Positions 1-7,831 of a stretch of DNA of 21,453 nucleotides are shown here, piece after piece. The stretch spans positions 1 through 21,453 of the forward strand of contig JBGUUT010000026.1 of the NCBI GenBank assembly GCA_045133795.1, written 5' to 3'. The notes under the pieces are model-generated. The model saw only the letters and a list, made by a program, of their open reading frames with translations. It was not told the DNA's origin and searched no databases. The position numbers were made by a program, and so were the translations under genes. Numbering within the stretch: position 1 is the first letter of the stretch; each line of letters begins with the position of its first letter. Source of the DNA: RGIG8597 sp045133795. GTDB lineage: Bacteria; Spirochaetota; GWE2-31-10.

Positions 1-402
1 GCTGTATATTCTTCTGTGCTTGTTAAAGATTGTGATGATGATTTTGAGAAAATAGCAAATTTTCTTGAAGTTATCGATGATGAAGAAGAAAGGTTAAAAA
101 GAAAATTGTTTGATGTTTTGGTTTCCCCTTCTGAAGTCAGAAAAGATTTGGACAAGTATTTAAATGAATTAGAAGAAGAAAATGAATTTATAGATAATAT
201 AATTGATGATTCATTTCAAAATGCGATTCATTATTCAAAATTAATAGTGAAAAAAGTGATAGCAAATGAATTATCACGTTTTGAACCGTTATTTTTACTC
301 AGCAGATATAGATTTGAATCATTATATGAGTGGATTTCAGCTCTTGAAGAGTATGATACACCTTGGATTAGTGAGAAATTATTGAGAGATTTGGAAATCT
401 AA
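1..402 (+). CDS. Unrecognised acidic protein, C-terminal 133 residues (5' end outside window)
   Basis: The reading frame is open from base 1 to a TAA at 400-402, so the true start probably lies upstream. A GTG at 16 is the only early start-like codon inside the window and has no visible Shine-Dalgarno sequence. The visible protein is rich in Asp and Glu (runs such as DCDDDFEK and ELEEENEFIDN) and looks helical. It has no signal peptide, membrane segment or catalytic motif that I recognise. It ends one base before the TTG start of the NUDIX gene, so the two are probably co-transcribed. I assign no function. Confidence is in the gene being real, based on an uninterrupted frame and tight coupling to the next gene. 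Confidence 0.7.
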   Translation, partial: AVYSSVLVKDCDDDFEKIANFLEVIDDEEERLKRKLFDVLVSPSEVRKDLDKYLNELEEENEFIDNIIDDSFQNAIHYSKLIVKKVIANELSRFEPLFLLSRYRFESLYEWISALEEYDTPWISEKLLRDLEI

Positions 403-403
403 T

Positions 404-973
404 TTGAACTTTATTGACGAAATTTTAAGTTATCAACCTGTAAATATACAGGAAGAAACAGATAAAAAAGTAATATCAGATTTAATTAATACTTATGGTC
501 AAAATCTTTTGAATCGTGAAAATATGGCGGTTCATGTAAGTGCTTCCGGTTTTATTGTTAATCCGACATTAACTAAAACTCTTGTTGTGTACCATAATAT
601 TTATAAAGCGTGGACTTGGACCGGAGGACATGCGGACGGAGACGGAAATTTGTTAAATGTTGCACTTCGAGAGGCAACTGAAGAAACCGGTATAAGCAAA
701 ATAAAACCATTGTCAAATAAATTAGCAGTTCTTGATATTTTGAGCGTGCCGGCTCATATGAAAAAAGGGAATTATGTAAATAATCATCTTCATATCAGTA
801 CCGGATATTTACTTGTTGCAGATGAGAATCAAGCGATTTGTAGTAAACCGGACGAAAACAGCGGCGTTATGTGGATAGAACTTGCAGATTTATTTAAGTA
901 TTGTACAGAAATGGAAATGGCAGGAGTTTATCGAAAATTACTTGATAGATTGACCAATTTTAAAACTTGTTGA
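404..973 (+). CDS. NUDIX hydrolase
   Basis: NUDIX enzymes hydrolyse nucleoside diphosphates linked to another moiety. The substrate cannot be read from this sequence. The NUDIX box lies at about residues 75-97: G75 starts it and REATEETGI (89-97) matches RE-U-x-EE-x-G-U. The Glu normally found seven residues before that Arg is Gly81, inside the GGHADGDGN stretch. From memory, this is typical of a cytosolic subfamily that begins with MNFI-x-E-I and contains WTGGHADGD. At 189 residues the length is normal for that subfamily. The start is TTG at 404: the next in-frame candidate is ATG 524, which would remove the conserved N-terminus, and a stop lies just upstream at 383. It sits one base after the preceding stop, with the nucleosidase-like gene following at 1001. 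Confidence 0.88.
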   Translation: MNFIDEILSYQPVNIQEETDKKVISDLINTYGQNLLNRENMAVHVSASGFIVNPTLTKTLVVYHNIYKAWTWTGGHADGDGNLLNVALREATEETGISKIKPLSNKLAVLDILSVPAHMKKGNYVNNHLHISTGYLLVADENQAICSKPDENSGVMWIELADLFKYCTEMEMAGVYRKLLDRLTNFKTC

Positions 974-1000
974 TGTTTTTTTAGTTAGGGGAGGGGTAAT

Positions 1001-1558
1001 ATGAAATTACTTGTTATTTATGCAGTTGAGGAAGAACGTATTGATGTTCCGTTTGAAGGTGAAGTTTTTTATGTAAAAACGGGAATCGGTAAAGTGAAAG
1101 CTGCTGTAAAAGCTCAAGAAGCGATTATTAATATTAAACCGGATTTTGTATTGAATATAGGGACTGCCGGAAGCGTAAAACATGCTGTCGGAGATATAAT
1201 TGTATGTTCTGATTTTTTAGACAGAGATTTGATAAAAATCAATCATCCGGAAATAACTTCAAAGTTACGAATTGATAAAGATAATCTAGTTAAAGTTTTT
1301 TCAAAACTTCCTATTGATAATAATTATGAATGCGGAACCGGAGATTCTTTTGTGTTAAAAGCTGAAGATTTGACTTCAGATGTTTGCGATATGGAAGCAT
1401 TTGCGATTGCTACGGTTTGTGAATATTATAAAGTTCCCTTTGTTGCAATAAAATATGTTTCAGACAAGGTCGGTGAGAATAATTTGAAAATGTGGGAAGA
1501 AACGCTTGCGAATGCTCGATCCGGATTGTCATTTTTTTTCAAAACACTGCATAGCTAA
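1001..1558 (+). CDS. MTA/SAH-nucleosidase-like protein (nucleoside phosphorylase superfamily)
   Basis: This is a small (185 residue) purine nucleoside phosphorylase/MTAN-superfamily protein, expected to cleave or phosphorolyse the N-glycosidic bond of a purine nucleoside. Visible motifs are NIGTAGS (52-58), DMEAFA around E132, and a VSD at 153-155. By alignment in my head with E. coli MTA/SAH nucleosidase, the counterparts of Glu12, Glu174 and Asp197 are E10 or E11, E132 and D155, so the active site looks intact. It is shorter than the usual roughly 230 residues; the middle region is reduced. The ATG is preceded by a strong GGGGAGGGG. It follows the NUDIX gene by 27 bases, so the two probably form a small nucleotide-salvage or housecleaning operon. 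The exact substrate (MTA, SAH, other nucleoside) is not determined. Confidence 0.82.
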   Translation: MKLLVIYAVEEERIDVPFEGEVFYVKTGIGKVKAAVKAQEAIINIKPDFVLNIGTAGSVKHAVGDIIVCSDFLDRDLIKINHPEITSKLRIDKDNLVKVFSKLPIDNNYECGTGDSFVLKAEDLTSDVCDMEAFAIATVCEYYKVPFVAIKYVSDKVGENNLKMWEETLANARSGLSFFFKTLHS

Positions 1559-1646
1559 AAAAAGATAAATTATTTTTCTTTTTTATCAAGAAATATTTAC
1601 TATACTACCGATAATTATTCCAATCTGTTCCGAATAAAGGTGTTTT

Positions 1647-3755
1647 ATGAAGCAATTTTGGTTGTGTTTATTTTTAACTACATCTTTTTTTCTTTATGCT
1701 GAAGATGCAGTAACAAGAGCTACAAGTTATGGTTCTGAAAATGTAACCGTTGATACGGTGACTTCAGCTACGGAATATCCCGGAACTCCTAAAGTTTTCA
1801 AAAATGAGAAAGTTGTAGATAAACAATCAAAATCAAATACTGTTATTCCGGAAGAAAAACCTAAAACTAAACCGGAAGCTGTACTTTCGGAAAGAACTGA
1901 TGACGAAGCATTAAGAACTGAGTCTGCAATGCGTTTTTTACCGGAAACATTTGAACAAGATTTACCGGCAGAGCCTGTTGAGAAGAAAATGCCGGCAGTT
2001 GCCGTTCCTTATTATCAATCATATTTCACACAAGCATCTCAACTTCCGGTGTCTAAAGAATCAATACCGGCAGAAATTTGTCTTGGAGAAAATTCTTTAT
2101 CGGAAATGAAAAATCTTCCTGCGTTGTATGAAAAAATGCCGGTTGAAGTTTCTTTGAGTGAAAATTATATGCGGGAAATGAAATTGTTGCCGGTTGTTTT
2201 TGAAAAATCGCAACCGACAGTGGTTTTAGCAGATGAATCTTCGGAAACTAGCAGTGAAATGAAAAGTCTCCCTGCGTTGTATGAAAAAATGCCTGCGGAA
2301 GTTGCATTAAGCGAAGATTATTTACCAGAAATGCAAATGTTACCGGAAGTATTTGAAAAATTACAACCGACAGCGGTTTTAGCGGATGAATCTTTTGAAA
2401 CTAACAGTGAAATGCAAGAATTACCGGCATTGTATGAAAAAATGCCTGCGGAAGTTGCATTAAGCGAAGATTATTTACCTGAAATGCAAATATTACCGGA
2501 AGCACTTGAAAAAACGCAACCGACAGTGGTTTTAGCGGATGAATCTTCTGAAATTAACAGTGAAATGCAAGAATTACCGGCATTGTATGAAAAAATGCCT
2601 GTGGAAGTTGCATTAAGTGAAGATTATTTACCTGAAATGCAAATGTTGCCGGAAGCACTTGAAAAAACGCAACCGACAGTGGTTTTAGCTGATAAATCTT
2701 TAGAATCTGCTTCAATAATCGGTGCAGATATGGTTGAACTTCCTTTACCGGAAGCTGTATTTGAAAATGTTGAAGAAAAAGATGAAGACTTACCTTTTAT
2801 TTGGGAAGAAGATATTCCGGAAGAAGAAGTAATCGAGGAAGAATTCCATGATGAAGATTTACCGACATTGTTAGATGTTCCGGAAGTTTCACTGGAAGAT
2901 ACAGAAAATGCAGAGCTTATCGATGTTCCTGAGGTAAATTCTGCGGATGTTGATGTGACTGCAGAAGACGAAGAGTTTGCTGAAGTTTTACCGGAGGAAA
3001 ATGTCCGAGAAGACATTGCTGATGATGAGAATGTAAGTTTGGAAGATGTTGTATCGTCAGCTGATAGTTTCGAAGATGTAATATTGAATGAGGATTCAAG
3101 TGAACATGATTTATCAAAGTCTGATGAATTAATGAAAGAATGGAAAAATGAGAAAGACTACAGAAAATTAATGGATTTCAATGAAGAGTTTAATGATTTC
3201 CCTGAAACTGTAGAAGACATTCTTAATAATCCGGCACAATATTTATATGACAGCGATGAGCTTGTTGTGGAAAGCGGAAAGAAGATTGATGATTTGACCG
3301 GAAAGAAATTGTTTGATTCTGCAGTTAAGTGTATTAAAGAGAAGGAAAATGAAAAAGCTGCTAAATTATTGAAAGAATTACTTCATTATAATTACAGTGT
3401 ACCGGAAACAGAATATCTTTTGGCATTAGCAGAGTTTAAAAACGGTAATGTTGATTGTGCAATGAAATATTTACGGCGTTCAGATAGAAAGAATAAAAAT
3501 CCTTATTTGATTGCTAAAAATTCAGAATTAAAAGGTGAAATATATTTTTCACAAAACAAATATGATAAGGCTTATGAATGTTTTATTAATGCAATTATCG
3601 GTGTGAATTCAAAGCAAGATGCAGAACTTTATAATAAGGCGGGAATAGCAGCGTTGAGAGCCGGTAATATTGAAAATGCTCGTAATGCATGGAAAATAGG
3701 AAAATATTTAGGAAACAGAGATGCAAAACGTAATCTTTTGTGGCTTGATCATTAA
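1647..3755 (+). CDS. Secreted protein with 51-residue tandem repeats and C-terminal TPRs
   Basis: The first about 18 residues (MKQFWLCLFLTTSFFLYA) form a Sec signal peptide ending at an Ala. A Pro/Glu-rich region follows, with four tandem copies of a 51-residue unit (about residues 157-360) built around LPALYEKMPAEVALSEDYLP. Then comes a very acidic stretch (about 370-500) rich in PEV and ED motifs. The last roughly 150 residues (from about 545) are helical and read as TPRs, for example KAAKLLKELL, AEFKNGNVDCAMKYL, GEIYFSQNKYDKAYECF and GIAALRAGNIENARNAW. The ATG has AAAGGTG seven bases upstream. TPRs suggest protein-protein interaction in the periplasm or at the surface; the repeats could be a spacer or antigenic segment. 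I do not recognise the family. It precedes a predicted outer-membrane barrel gene, which suggests an envelope role. Confidence 0.8.
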   Translation: MKQFWLCLFLTTSFFLYAEDAVTRATSYGSENVTVDTVTSATEYPGTPKVFKNEKVVDKQSKSNTVIPEEKPKTKPEAVLSERTDDEALRTESAMRFLPETFEQDLPAEPVEKKMPAVAVPYYQSYFTQASQLPVSKESIPAEICLGENSLSEMKNLPALYEKMPVEVSLSENYMREMKLLPVVFEKSQPTVVLADESSETSSEMKSLPALYEKMPAEVALSEDYLPEMQMLPEVFEKLQPTAVLADESFETNSEMQELPALYEKMPAEVALSEDYLPEMQILPEALEKTQPTVVLADESSEINSEMQELPALYEKMPVEVALSEDYLPEMQMLPEALEKTQPTVVLADKSLESASIIGADMVELPLPEAVFENVEEKDEDLPFIWEEDIPEEEVIEEEFHDEDLPTLLDVPEVSLEDTENAELIDVPEVNSADVDVTAEDEEFAEVLPEENVREDIADDENVSLEDVVSSADSFEDVILNEDSSEHDLSKSDELMKEWKNEKDYRKLMDFNEEFNDFPETVEDILNNPAQYLYDSDELVVESGKKIDDLTGKKLFDSAVKCIKEKENEKAAKLLKELLHYNYSVPETEYLLALAEFKNGNVDCAMKYLRRSDRKNKNPYLIAKNSELKGEIYFSQNKYDKAYECFINAIIGVNSKQDAELYNKAGIAALRAGNIENARNAWKIGKYLGNRDAKRNLLWLDH
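2115..2726 (+). repeat. Four in-frame tandem copies of a 153-bp unit
   Basis: Units begin at 2115, 2268, 2421 and 2574, exactly 153 bp (51 codons) apart. Copies 2-4 are close at the DNA level, copy 1 is more diverged, and the end of copy 4 degenerates (ADKSLESASI). Each unit is itself two related halves of 24 and 27 residues: LPALYEKMPAEVALSEDYLP followed by EMQM, and LPEVFEKLQPTAVLADES followed by FETNSEMQE. The unit length keeps frame, so copy-number change would alter protein length without breaking the gene. Confidence 0.93.
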
Positions 3756-3830
3756 ACATAAAACAAAACTGTGATTGAAAAAAACTCTCTTTTATAGTAA
3801 AAATCGATGATTTTTAGAAATAAAGTTTTC

Positions 3831-3836
3831 GGAGGG
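3831..3836 (+). promoter_or_regulatory. Shine-Dalgarno GGAGGG deciding a TTG start
   Basis: GGAGGG is followed by a 6-base spacer and then TTG at 3843. It lies inside the longer frame that opens at ATG 3807, and it favours the downstream TTG because the signal peptide then starts directly with Met-Glu-Lys-Lys. Confidence 0.75.
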
Positions 3837-3842
3837 ATTTCT

Positions 3843-5375
3843 TTGGAGAAAAAAGTAAATATATTAGTTTTGTTTTTGTTTGTTGTGTTTGTGTCATATT
3901 CACAGCAATCGGATTTTAGTGATGTAACATCTGATTTATCGGTTGTAAGTGAAACTACGGATGATATTGTCGTGGATACAACGCAAGAAGATACTTTTTA
4001 TGTTTCAACTCTATCAGAAGAAGATGATCCTTTTGCTCATTATAATCCCAGACTTTTTTGGAAATCAAATGATTATCAAAAGACTTTAGTTTGCAACAGG
4101 ATACCTTTTTTCTTTATTGATGAACTTGATGTGAGAAATCTCACATTGAATACAAATGTTTCTTTGCGAACTCCTTATACACAAATTCCTTTCGGAGGGC
4201 TTTCTGCTGTTTTTAACGGTTCCAGACACGGTGCAAGAGGTTTGGATTTTGGTTTTTATTACAGAGACGAACATTTACTTGACGGTCGTCTAATGTTAAG
4301 TGCTTTGAATTCATTTGCATTTAACGGTTCGTTTTATACTCTTGTGGGAATAGATGTTTTTCCGGGAAGTGAAGACAGAAAGTTGAAATTGACGGCAAAT
4401 ATGGCAGTCAATACTACAGCCCCTCAATATGGTTTGATGTCTGAGCGTAATTCGAAAATCGGCGGAATGTTGACTAAAATTACCGATAAATTGGGCTTGG
4501 ATTTTTCAACGGTAAATAAGACCGGATTTCATTTTATGTTTGGTGCTGAATATAAGCTTCCGTTTGATATTTATGCCTTAGGGGCTTTAAAGTTTAATTA
4601 TAATCATATAGCATCAAGATTAGTCGATGCATTTGGAAAAGACTATCCTGCAAAATCAGAATCTTTAAATGAAGATTTCTTATCTTTGGGACTTGTGGTT
4701 AAAGCAACACGTGATACTCGTAAACAGGAAAAGGCGTTGCGAACCGGAAATCTGTTGACCGGAAGTTTTAGTTTGGATTTACCGCTGGTTAAGTCTGAGT
4801 ACTACAAAAATCAGGCGTTTATTCCTCAATTTTCAATTAATGCGACGGATGTTTACTGTAAAAAACTTTTTAAAGATTATGCAGTAAAAGTACGTGGTTT
4901 TGCCGGATATAATTATGGTTATTTGACTAACTTATCCGGAGACGGAGCCGTTCGCGGTTTATCTTTGGGAAGTTTTTCTGGTTTTGGATATGCGATTGCA
5001 AATATTGAAGCCTGTATTCCTGTAATGTACATAGATTTGCATAGTACGGCAGATTATACTCATAGACAAAAAGTTACTTATTTGATGTATTTGAATTTGT
5101 TTGTTGACGGCGGAATTGCATTTTCTAATGATGAAATGAAAGTTCGGGATTATGAATATTTATCTAAGAATACTTATCTAAAAGATTTTCGTTGTTATGT
5201 TGATGACAAAAATTATTTAACATATGCGTTAAGTGCCGGAGCTGGGATAACATTTGTGCCGTACTTTTTGCATTTTACGGTACGCATTGATGTCGGTGTA
5301 AATATTTTGGAAGCTGCTTTAGAGCAGAAAGCTCCGTCTATAGGCTTGACAGTTTCATTTAATGATATGTTCTGA
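3843..5375 (+). CDS. Predicted outer-membrane beta-barrel protein
   Basis: The chosen start is TTG 3843, because GGAGGG lies six bases upstream at 3831-3836 and the resulting N-terminus (MEKKVNILVLFLFVVFVSYSQ) is a normal signal peptide. An upstream in-frame ATG at 3807 would add 12 residues with no ribosome site. The mature protein (510 residues with signal) has many alternating hydrophobic/polar beta-strand stretches rich in Gly, Tyr and Phe, and it ends in SIGLTVSFNDMF, a typical C-terminal Phe barrel signal. Near residue 370 it contains GAVRGLSLGSFSGFG followed by NIEACIPV, resembling the VRG motif and following strand of Omp85/surface-antigen barrels. No POTRA domains are visible. I infer an Omp85-like or other outer-membrane barrel; substrate and role are unknown. 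It is probably expressed with the repeat/TPR gene 87 bases upstream. Confidence 0.72.
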   Translation: MEKKVNILVLFLFVVFVSYSQQSDFSDVTSDLSVVSETTDDIVVDTTQEDTFYVSTLSEEDDPFAHYNPRLFWKSNDYQKTLVCNRIPFFFIDELDVRNLTLNTNVSLRTPYTQIPFGGLSAVFNGSRHGARGLDFGFYYRDEHLLDGRLMLSALNSFAFNGSFYTLVGIDVFPGSEDRKLKLTANMAVNTTAPQYGLMSERNSKIGGMLTKITDKLGLDFSTVNKTGFHFMFGAEYKLPFDIYALGALKFNYNHIASRLVDAFGKDYPAKSESLNEDFLSLGLVVKATRDTRKQEKALRTGNLLTGSFSLDLPLVKSEYYKNQAFIPQFSINATDVYCKKLFKDYAVKVRGFAGYNYGYLTNLSGDGAVRGLSLGSFSGFGYAIANIEACIPVMYIDLHSTADYTHRQKVTYLMYLNLFVDGGIAFSNDEMKVRDYEYLSKNTYLKDFRCYVDDKNYLTYALSAGAGITFVPYFLHFTVRIDVGVNILEAALEQKAPSIGLTVSFNDMF

Positions 5376-5534
5376 TACGATTAACGATTTTAAGTTACAG
5401 ATTTTTTTCGTTTTATAAAAAACATTTTTTTCAGATTACGAAAAAATAAATTAGAACGTTTAAAATTATAAAAATTAAAATATACTGTTTCTCAACCATC
5501 TAATTTTATTAATGAAATAAATTAAGGAGGCTCT

Positions 5535-6173
5535 GTGAAACAGTTTTTTTATCATGTATCAGAATTAGGAAAAAGAATCGTTGTTACTCTTACCCCGTTC
5601 TTGGTATATTATGTTGCGGTTTTAATTTTCTTGTCTCCGCCGGTGACGAGTATGTTTTCTTTTTTTAATGATAATGAGCAACGAGTAAAAACTGCAATTA
5701 CAAAGAAAATTTTGAGTGAATATTGCGGTGACAGAAAACTTGCAAAGTTATTTATGAAAGTCGGTAATTTATATAATATTGACCCGTTTTTTTTATACAG
5801 TGTTGCGGATGTAGATTCAAATCTGGAAAAAAATAAAGTAACGGAAAAAGAAGATGGAAAAAAATTAGTAGGATTAATGCAAATAAATGTTGCCGACTAT
5901 TCTGATTATTCTCAAGAAAATTTATTTAATTGTGAAATTAATTTAAGGCTCGGAGCTAATGAATTACGTAAAGCAATGGATTACGGTAAAGGTCACATGA
6001 TAAAGACTTTAGCTGTATATCATGCAAATTCTTTTACATCGAAATATGGGCAAGTAACCTTGGATTATATTGAAAATGTCAGAAAAAAATATTCGGACAT
6101 TCAACGTGCTGAAAAACTTTATATTCAAGAGAATTACGATTTGTTCAATGTGAAAAAAAATCCGACATCTTAA
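5535..6173 (+). CDS. Membrane-anchored lytic-transglycosylase-like (SLT) protein with Asp at the catalytic position
   Basis: This 212-residue protein has one N-terminal membrane segment (about 15-37) and then an SLT-type lysozyme fold. LAKLFMKVGNLYNIDPFFLYSVADVDSNL aligns with the usual helix carrying the catalytic Glu-Ser. VGLMQINVADY (112-122) is the GLMQ-motif strand, LAVYHAN (159-165) matches the A-x-Y-N motif, and DYIENVRKKY (177-186) matches YVxxV. The residue aligned with the catalytic Glu is Asp94 (DS at 94-95), so activity may be weak, altered or lost. The GTG start at 5535 is supported by AAGGAGG at 5524-5530. If active it would cleave peptidoglycan between MurNAc and GlcNAc from the periplasmic face; if not, it may simply bind glycan. 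It is a single gene between two intergenic gaps. Confidence 0.8.
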   Translation: MKQFFYHVSELGKRIVVTLTPFLVYYVAVLIFLSPPVTSMFSFFNDNEQRVKTAITKKILSEYCGDRKLAKLFMKVGNLYNIDPFFLYSVADVDSNLEKNKVTEKEDGKKLVGLMQINVADYSDYSQENLFNCEINLRLGANELRKAMDYGKGHMIKTLAVYHANSFTSKYGQVTLDYIENVRKKYSDIQRAEKLYIQENYDLFNVKKNPTS

Positions 6174-6191
6174 TTTTATTTTTATCATTCG

Positions 6192-6220
6192 TTGCACTTA
6201 AAGTTAATTTTTGCTAAACT
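6192..6220 (+). promoter_or_regulatory. Predicted sigma-70 promoter for iorA
   Basis: TTGCAC (6192-6197) and TAAACT (6215-6220) are 17 bases apart, and a TG one base before the -10 makes it an extended -10. The expected start near 6227 would give a leader of about 30 bases to the iorA ATG at 6258. Confidence 0.6.
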
Positions 6221-6257
6221 CCGTCAAAATTTTATCTCAAAAAAAAGGTAATTGATT

Positions 6258-7829
6258 ATGAAGAAACTTCTTTCTGGAAATGAAGGTATTGCATTAGGGG
6301 CTTACGAAGCCGGAGTAAAGGTTGTTACCGGGTATCCGGGAACACCGTCAACAGAGATTACGGAAACATTATCAAAGTATAAAGACATTTATACGGAATG
6401 GTCTGTAAATGAAAAAGTTGCACTTGAAGTTGCTGCCGGAGCGGCACTTGGTGGAAGCAGAACGCTTGTTACAATGAAACATGTAGGTGTAAACGTTGCA
6501 GCTGACCCGTTATTTACTATGTCGTATATCGGAGTAAAAGGCGGACTTGTAATTGTCAGTGCAGATGACCCACAGTGTCACTCTTCACAAAATGAACAAG
6601 ATAATCGCCATTATGCACGTGCTGCAAAAATGCCGATGTTTGAACCGTCCGACAGTGAAGAGGCAAGACAAATGACTCGTCTTGCTTTTGAAATAAGTGA
6701 AAAGTTTGATACTCCTGTATTTTTGCGTCCTACAACTCGTGTATGTCACTCTTACAGTGTCGTAGAAGTTAACGGAAATGAGCGTAAGGAAGTTGATAAC
6801 GGAAAATTTGAAAGAAATTTATCAAAACATGTAATGATTCCGGCTTATGCAAGAACAAGACATTTTGATGTAGAAGACAGAATTGCAAAACTTAAAGAGT
6901 TTGCAGAGACATCAGATGTTAATTTTGTTGAATATAATGATACAGAGATTGGTTTTATTACATCCGGAGTTTCTTACAATTACGTAAAAGAAATTGCAGG
7001 AAATGCATCTGTTTTAAAACTTGGTATGGTTTATCCTTTGCCTGAAAATAAAATCAAAGAATTTTGCAGTAAGGTAAAAAAGGTTTATGTAGTAGAAGAA
7101 TTGGAACCGTTCTTTGAAGAACAAATTAAAGCAATGGGATGTGATGTTGAAGGTAAAAAGTTTTTCCCTATTACCGGAGAACTTTCACCTGATAATGTAG
7201 AAGAATTGCTTTACGGAAAAAAAGAACTTCTTCCTTCTGAGAAAATTCTTGCTCGTCCTCCGGCTCTTTGTCCGGGATGTCCTCATTCATTTGTTTATAA
7301 TGTATTGAAAAAACACAACATTCTCGTTTCCGGCGATATCGGTTGTTATACTCTCGGAGTTATGCCGCCGTTCCAAGTAATAGATACTTGTATTGATATG
7401 GGAGCAAGTATTACGGCTGCTCAAGGGCTTGAAATTGCAGACCCATCAATTAAACATGCTGCGGTAATCGGAGATTCAACCTTCGCTCATTCCGGAATTA
7501 CCGGATTGATTAATGCCGCTTATAATAAACGTAATACGCTTGTTATCGTATTGGATAACTCTATTACGGCAATGACCGGAATGCAACACAATCCGTTCTC
7601 CGGAGAAACTATTCGCGGTGAACAAGCCGTTCAGGTAAATTATGAGTATTTGGCAAAAGCAGTCGGAATTGAAGATGAAAACTTTATGGAAGTAAATGCT
7701 TACAAACCGGATGAAATAGAATCGGCTATTGTAAAATTGTCTGACTCCGGAAAATTATCACTTCTTGTGGTTAAAGGAATTTGTGTTATTTACAATCGCA
7801 AGAAGAATAAAAAGAAAGAAGGGGTGTAA
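6258..7829 (+). CDS. iorA: Indolepyruvate:ferredoxin oxidoreductase alpha subunit, without ferredoxin domain
   Basis: The family oxidatively decarboxylates aryl pyruvates (from Trp, Phe, Tyr transamination) to aryl-acetyl-CoA, reducing ferredoxin. The N-terminus MKKLLSGNEGIALGAYEAGV with GYPGTPSTEI (about 25-34) is diagnostic. CPGCPH lies at about 338-343, GDIGCYTLG at about 359-367, and the TPP-binding stretch begins with GDSTFAHSG at about 406 and ends in DNSITAMTG. The start is ATG 6258 rather than the in-frame TTG at 6252, since AAGG precedes it at normal spacing. The protein is 523 residues and ends in a Lys-rich tail, VIYNRKKNKKKEGV. Full-length IorA usually runs on for about 70-100 residues carrying two [4Fe-4S] clusters, and no CxxCxxC motif is present here. 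The gene ends cleanly two bases before iorB, so I see no frameshift. Identity is sure; the electron route is not. Confidence 0.93.
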   Translation: MKKLLSGNEGIALGAYEAGVKVVTGYPGTPSTEITETLSKYKDIYTEWSVNEKVALEVAAGAALGGSRTLVTMKHVGVNVAADPLFTMSYIGVKGGLVIVSADDPQCHSSQNEQDNRHYARAAKMPMFEPSDSEEARQMTRLAFEISEKFDTPVFLRPTTRVCHSYSVVEVNGNERKEVDNGKFERNLSKHVMIPAYARTRHFDVEDRIAKLKEFAETSDVNFVEYNDTEIGFITSGVSYNYVKEIAGNASVLKLGMVYPLPENKIKEFCSKVKKVYVVEELEPFFEEQIKAMGCDVEGKKFFPITGELSPDNVEELLYGKKELLPSEKILARPPALCPGCPHSFVYNVLKKHNILVSGDIGCYTLGVMPPFQVIDTCIDMGASITAAQGLEIADPSIKHAAVIGDSTFAHSGITGLINAAYNKRNTLVIVLDNSITAMTGMQHNPFSGETIRGEQAVQVNYEYLAKAVGIEDENFMEVNAYKPDEIESAIVKLSDSGKLSLLVVKGICVIYNRKKNKKKEGV

Positions 7830-7831
7830 AC

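Noticed and set aside
1558..1584. A/T hairpin AAAAAAGA with TCTTTTTT after the nucleosidase gene
   Set aside because: The stem has almost no G-C pairs and is likely too weak to terminate. It may be chance in AT-rich spacer DNA.
2115..2726. CRISPR-like array
   Set aside because: The repeats are directly abutting, 153 bp long, coding in frame and have no unique spacers.
2624..3117. Ser-rich and His/Gln-rich minus-strand frames
   Set aside because: They are antisense of the Glu/Asp-rich part of the repeat/TPR protein and result from its codon bias.
3775..3798. Promoter TTGAAA / TATAGT before the barrel gene
   Set aside because: The spacing is only 12 bases, too short for a sigma-70 promoter. 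Read-through from the upstream gene is as likely.
5376..5534. Promoter or RNA gene in the 159-base gap
   Set aside because: A TATACT at 5481-5486 exists but no -35 at proper spacing, and a weak ATTTTTTTCGT/ACGAAAAAAT pairing has no following T-run. I cannot support a specific element beyond the AAGGAGG ribosome site.
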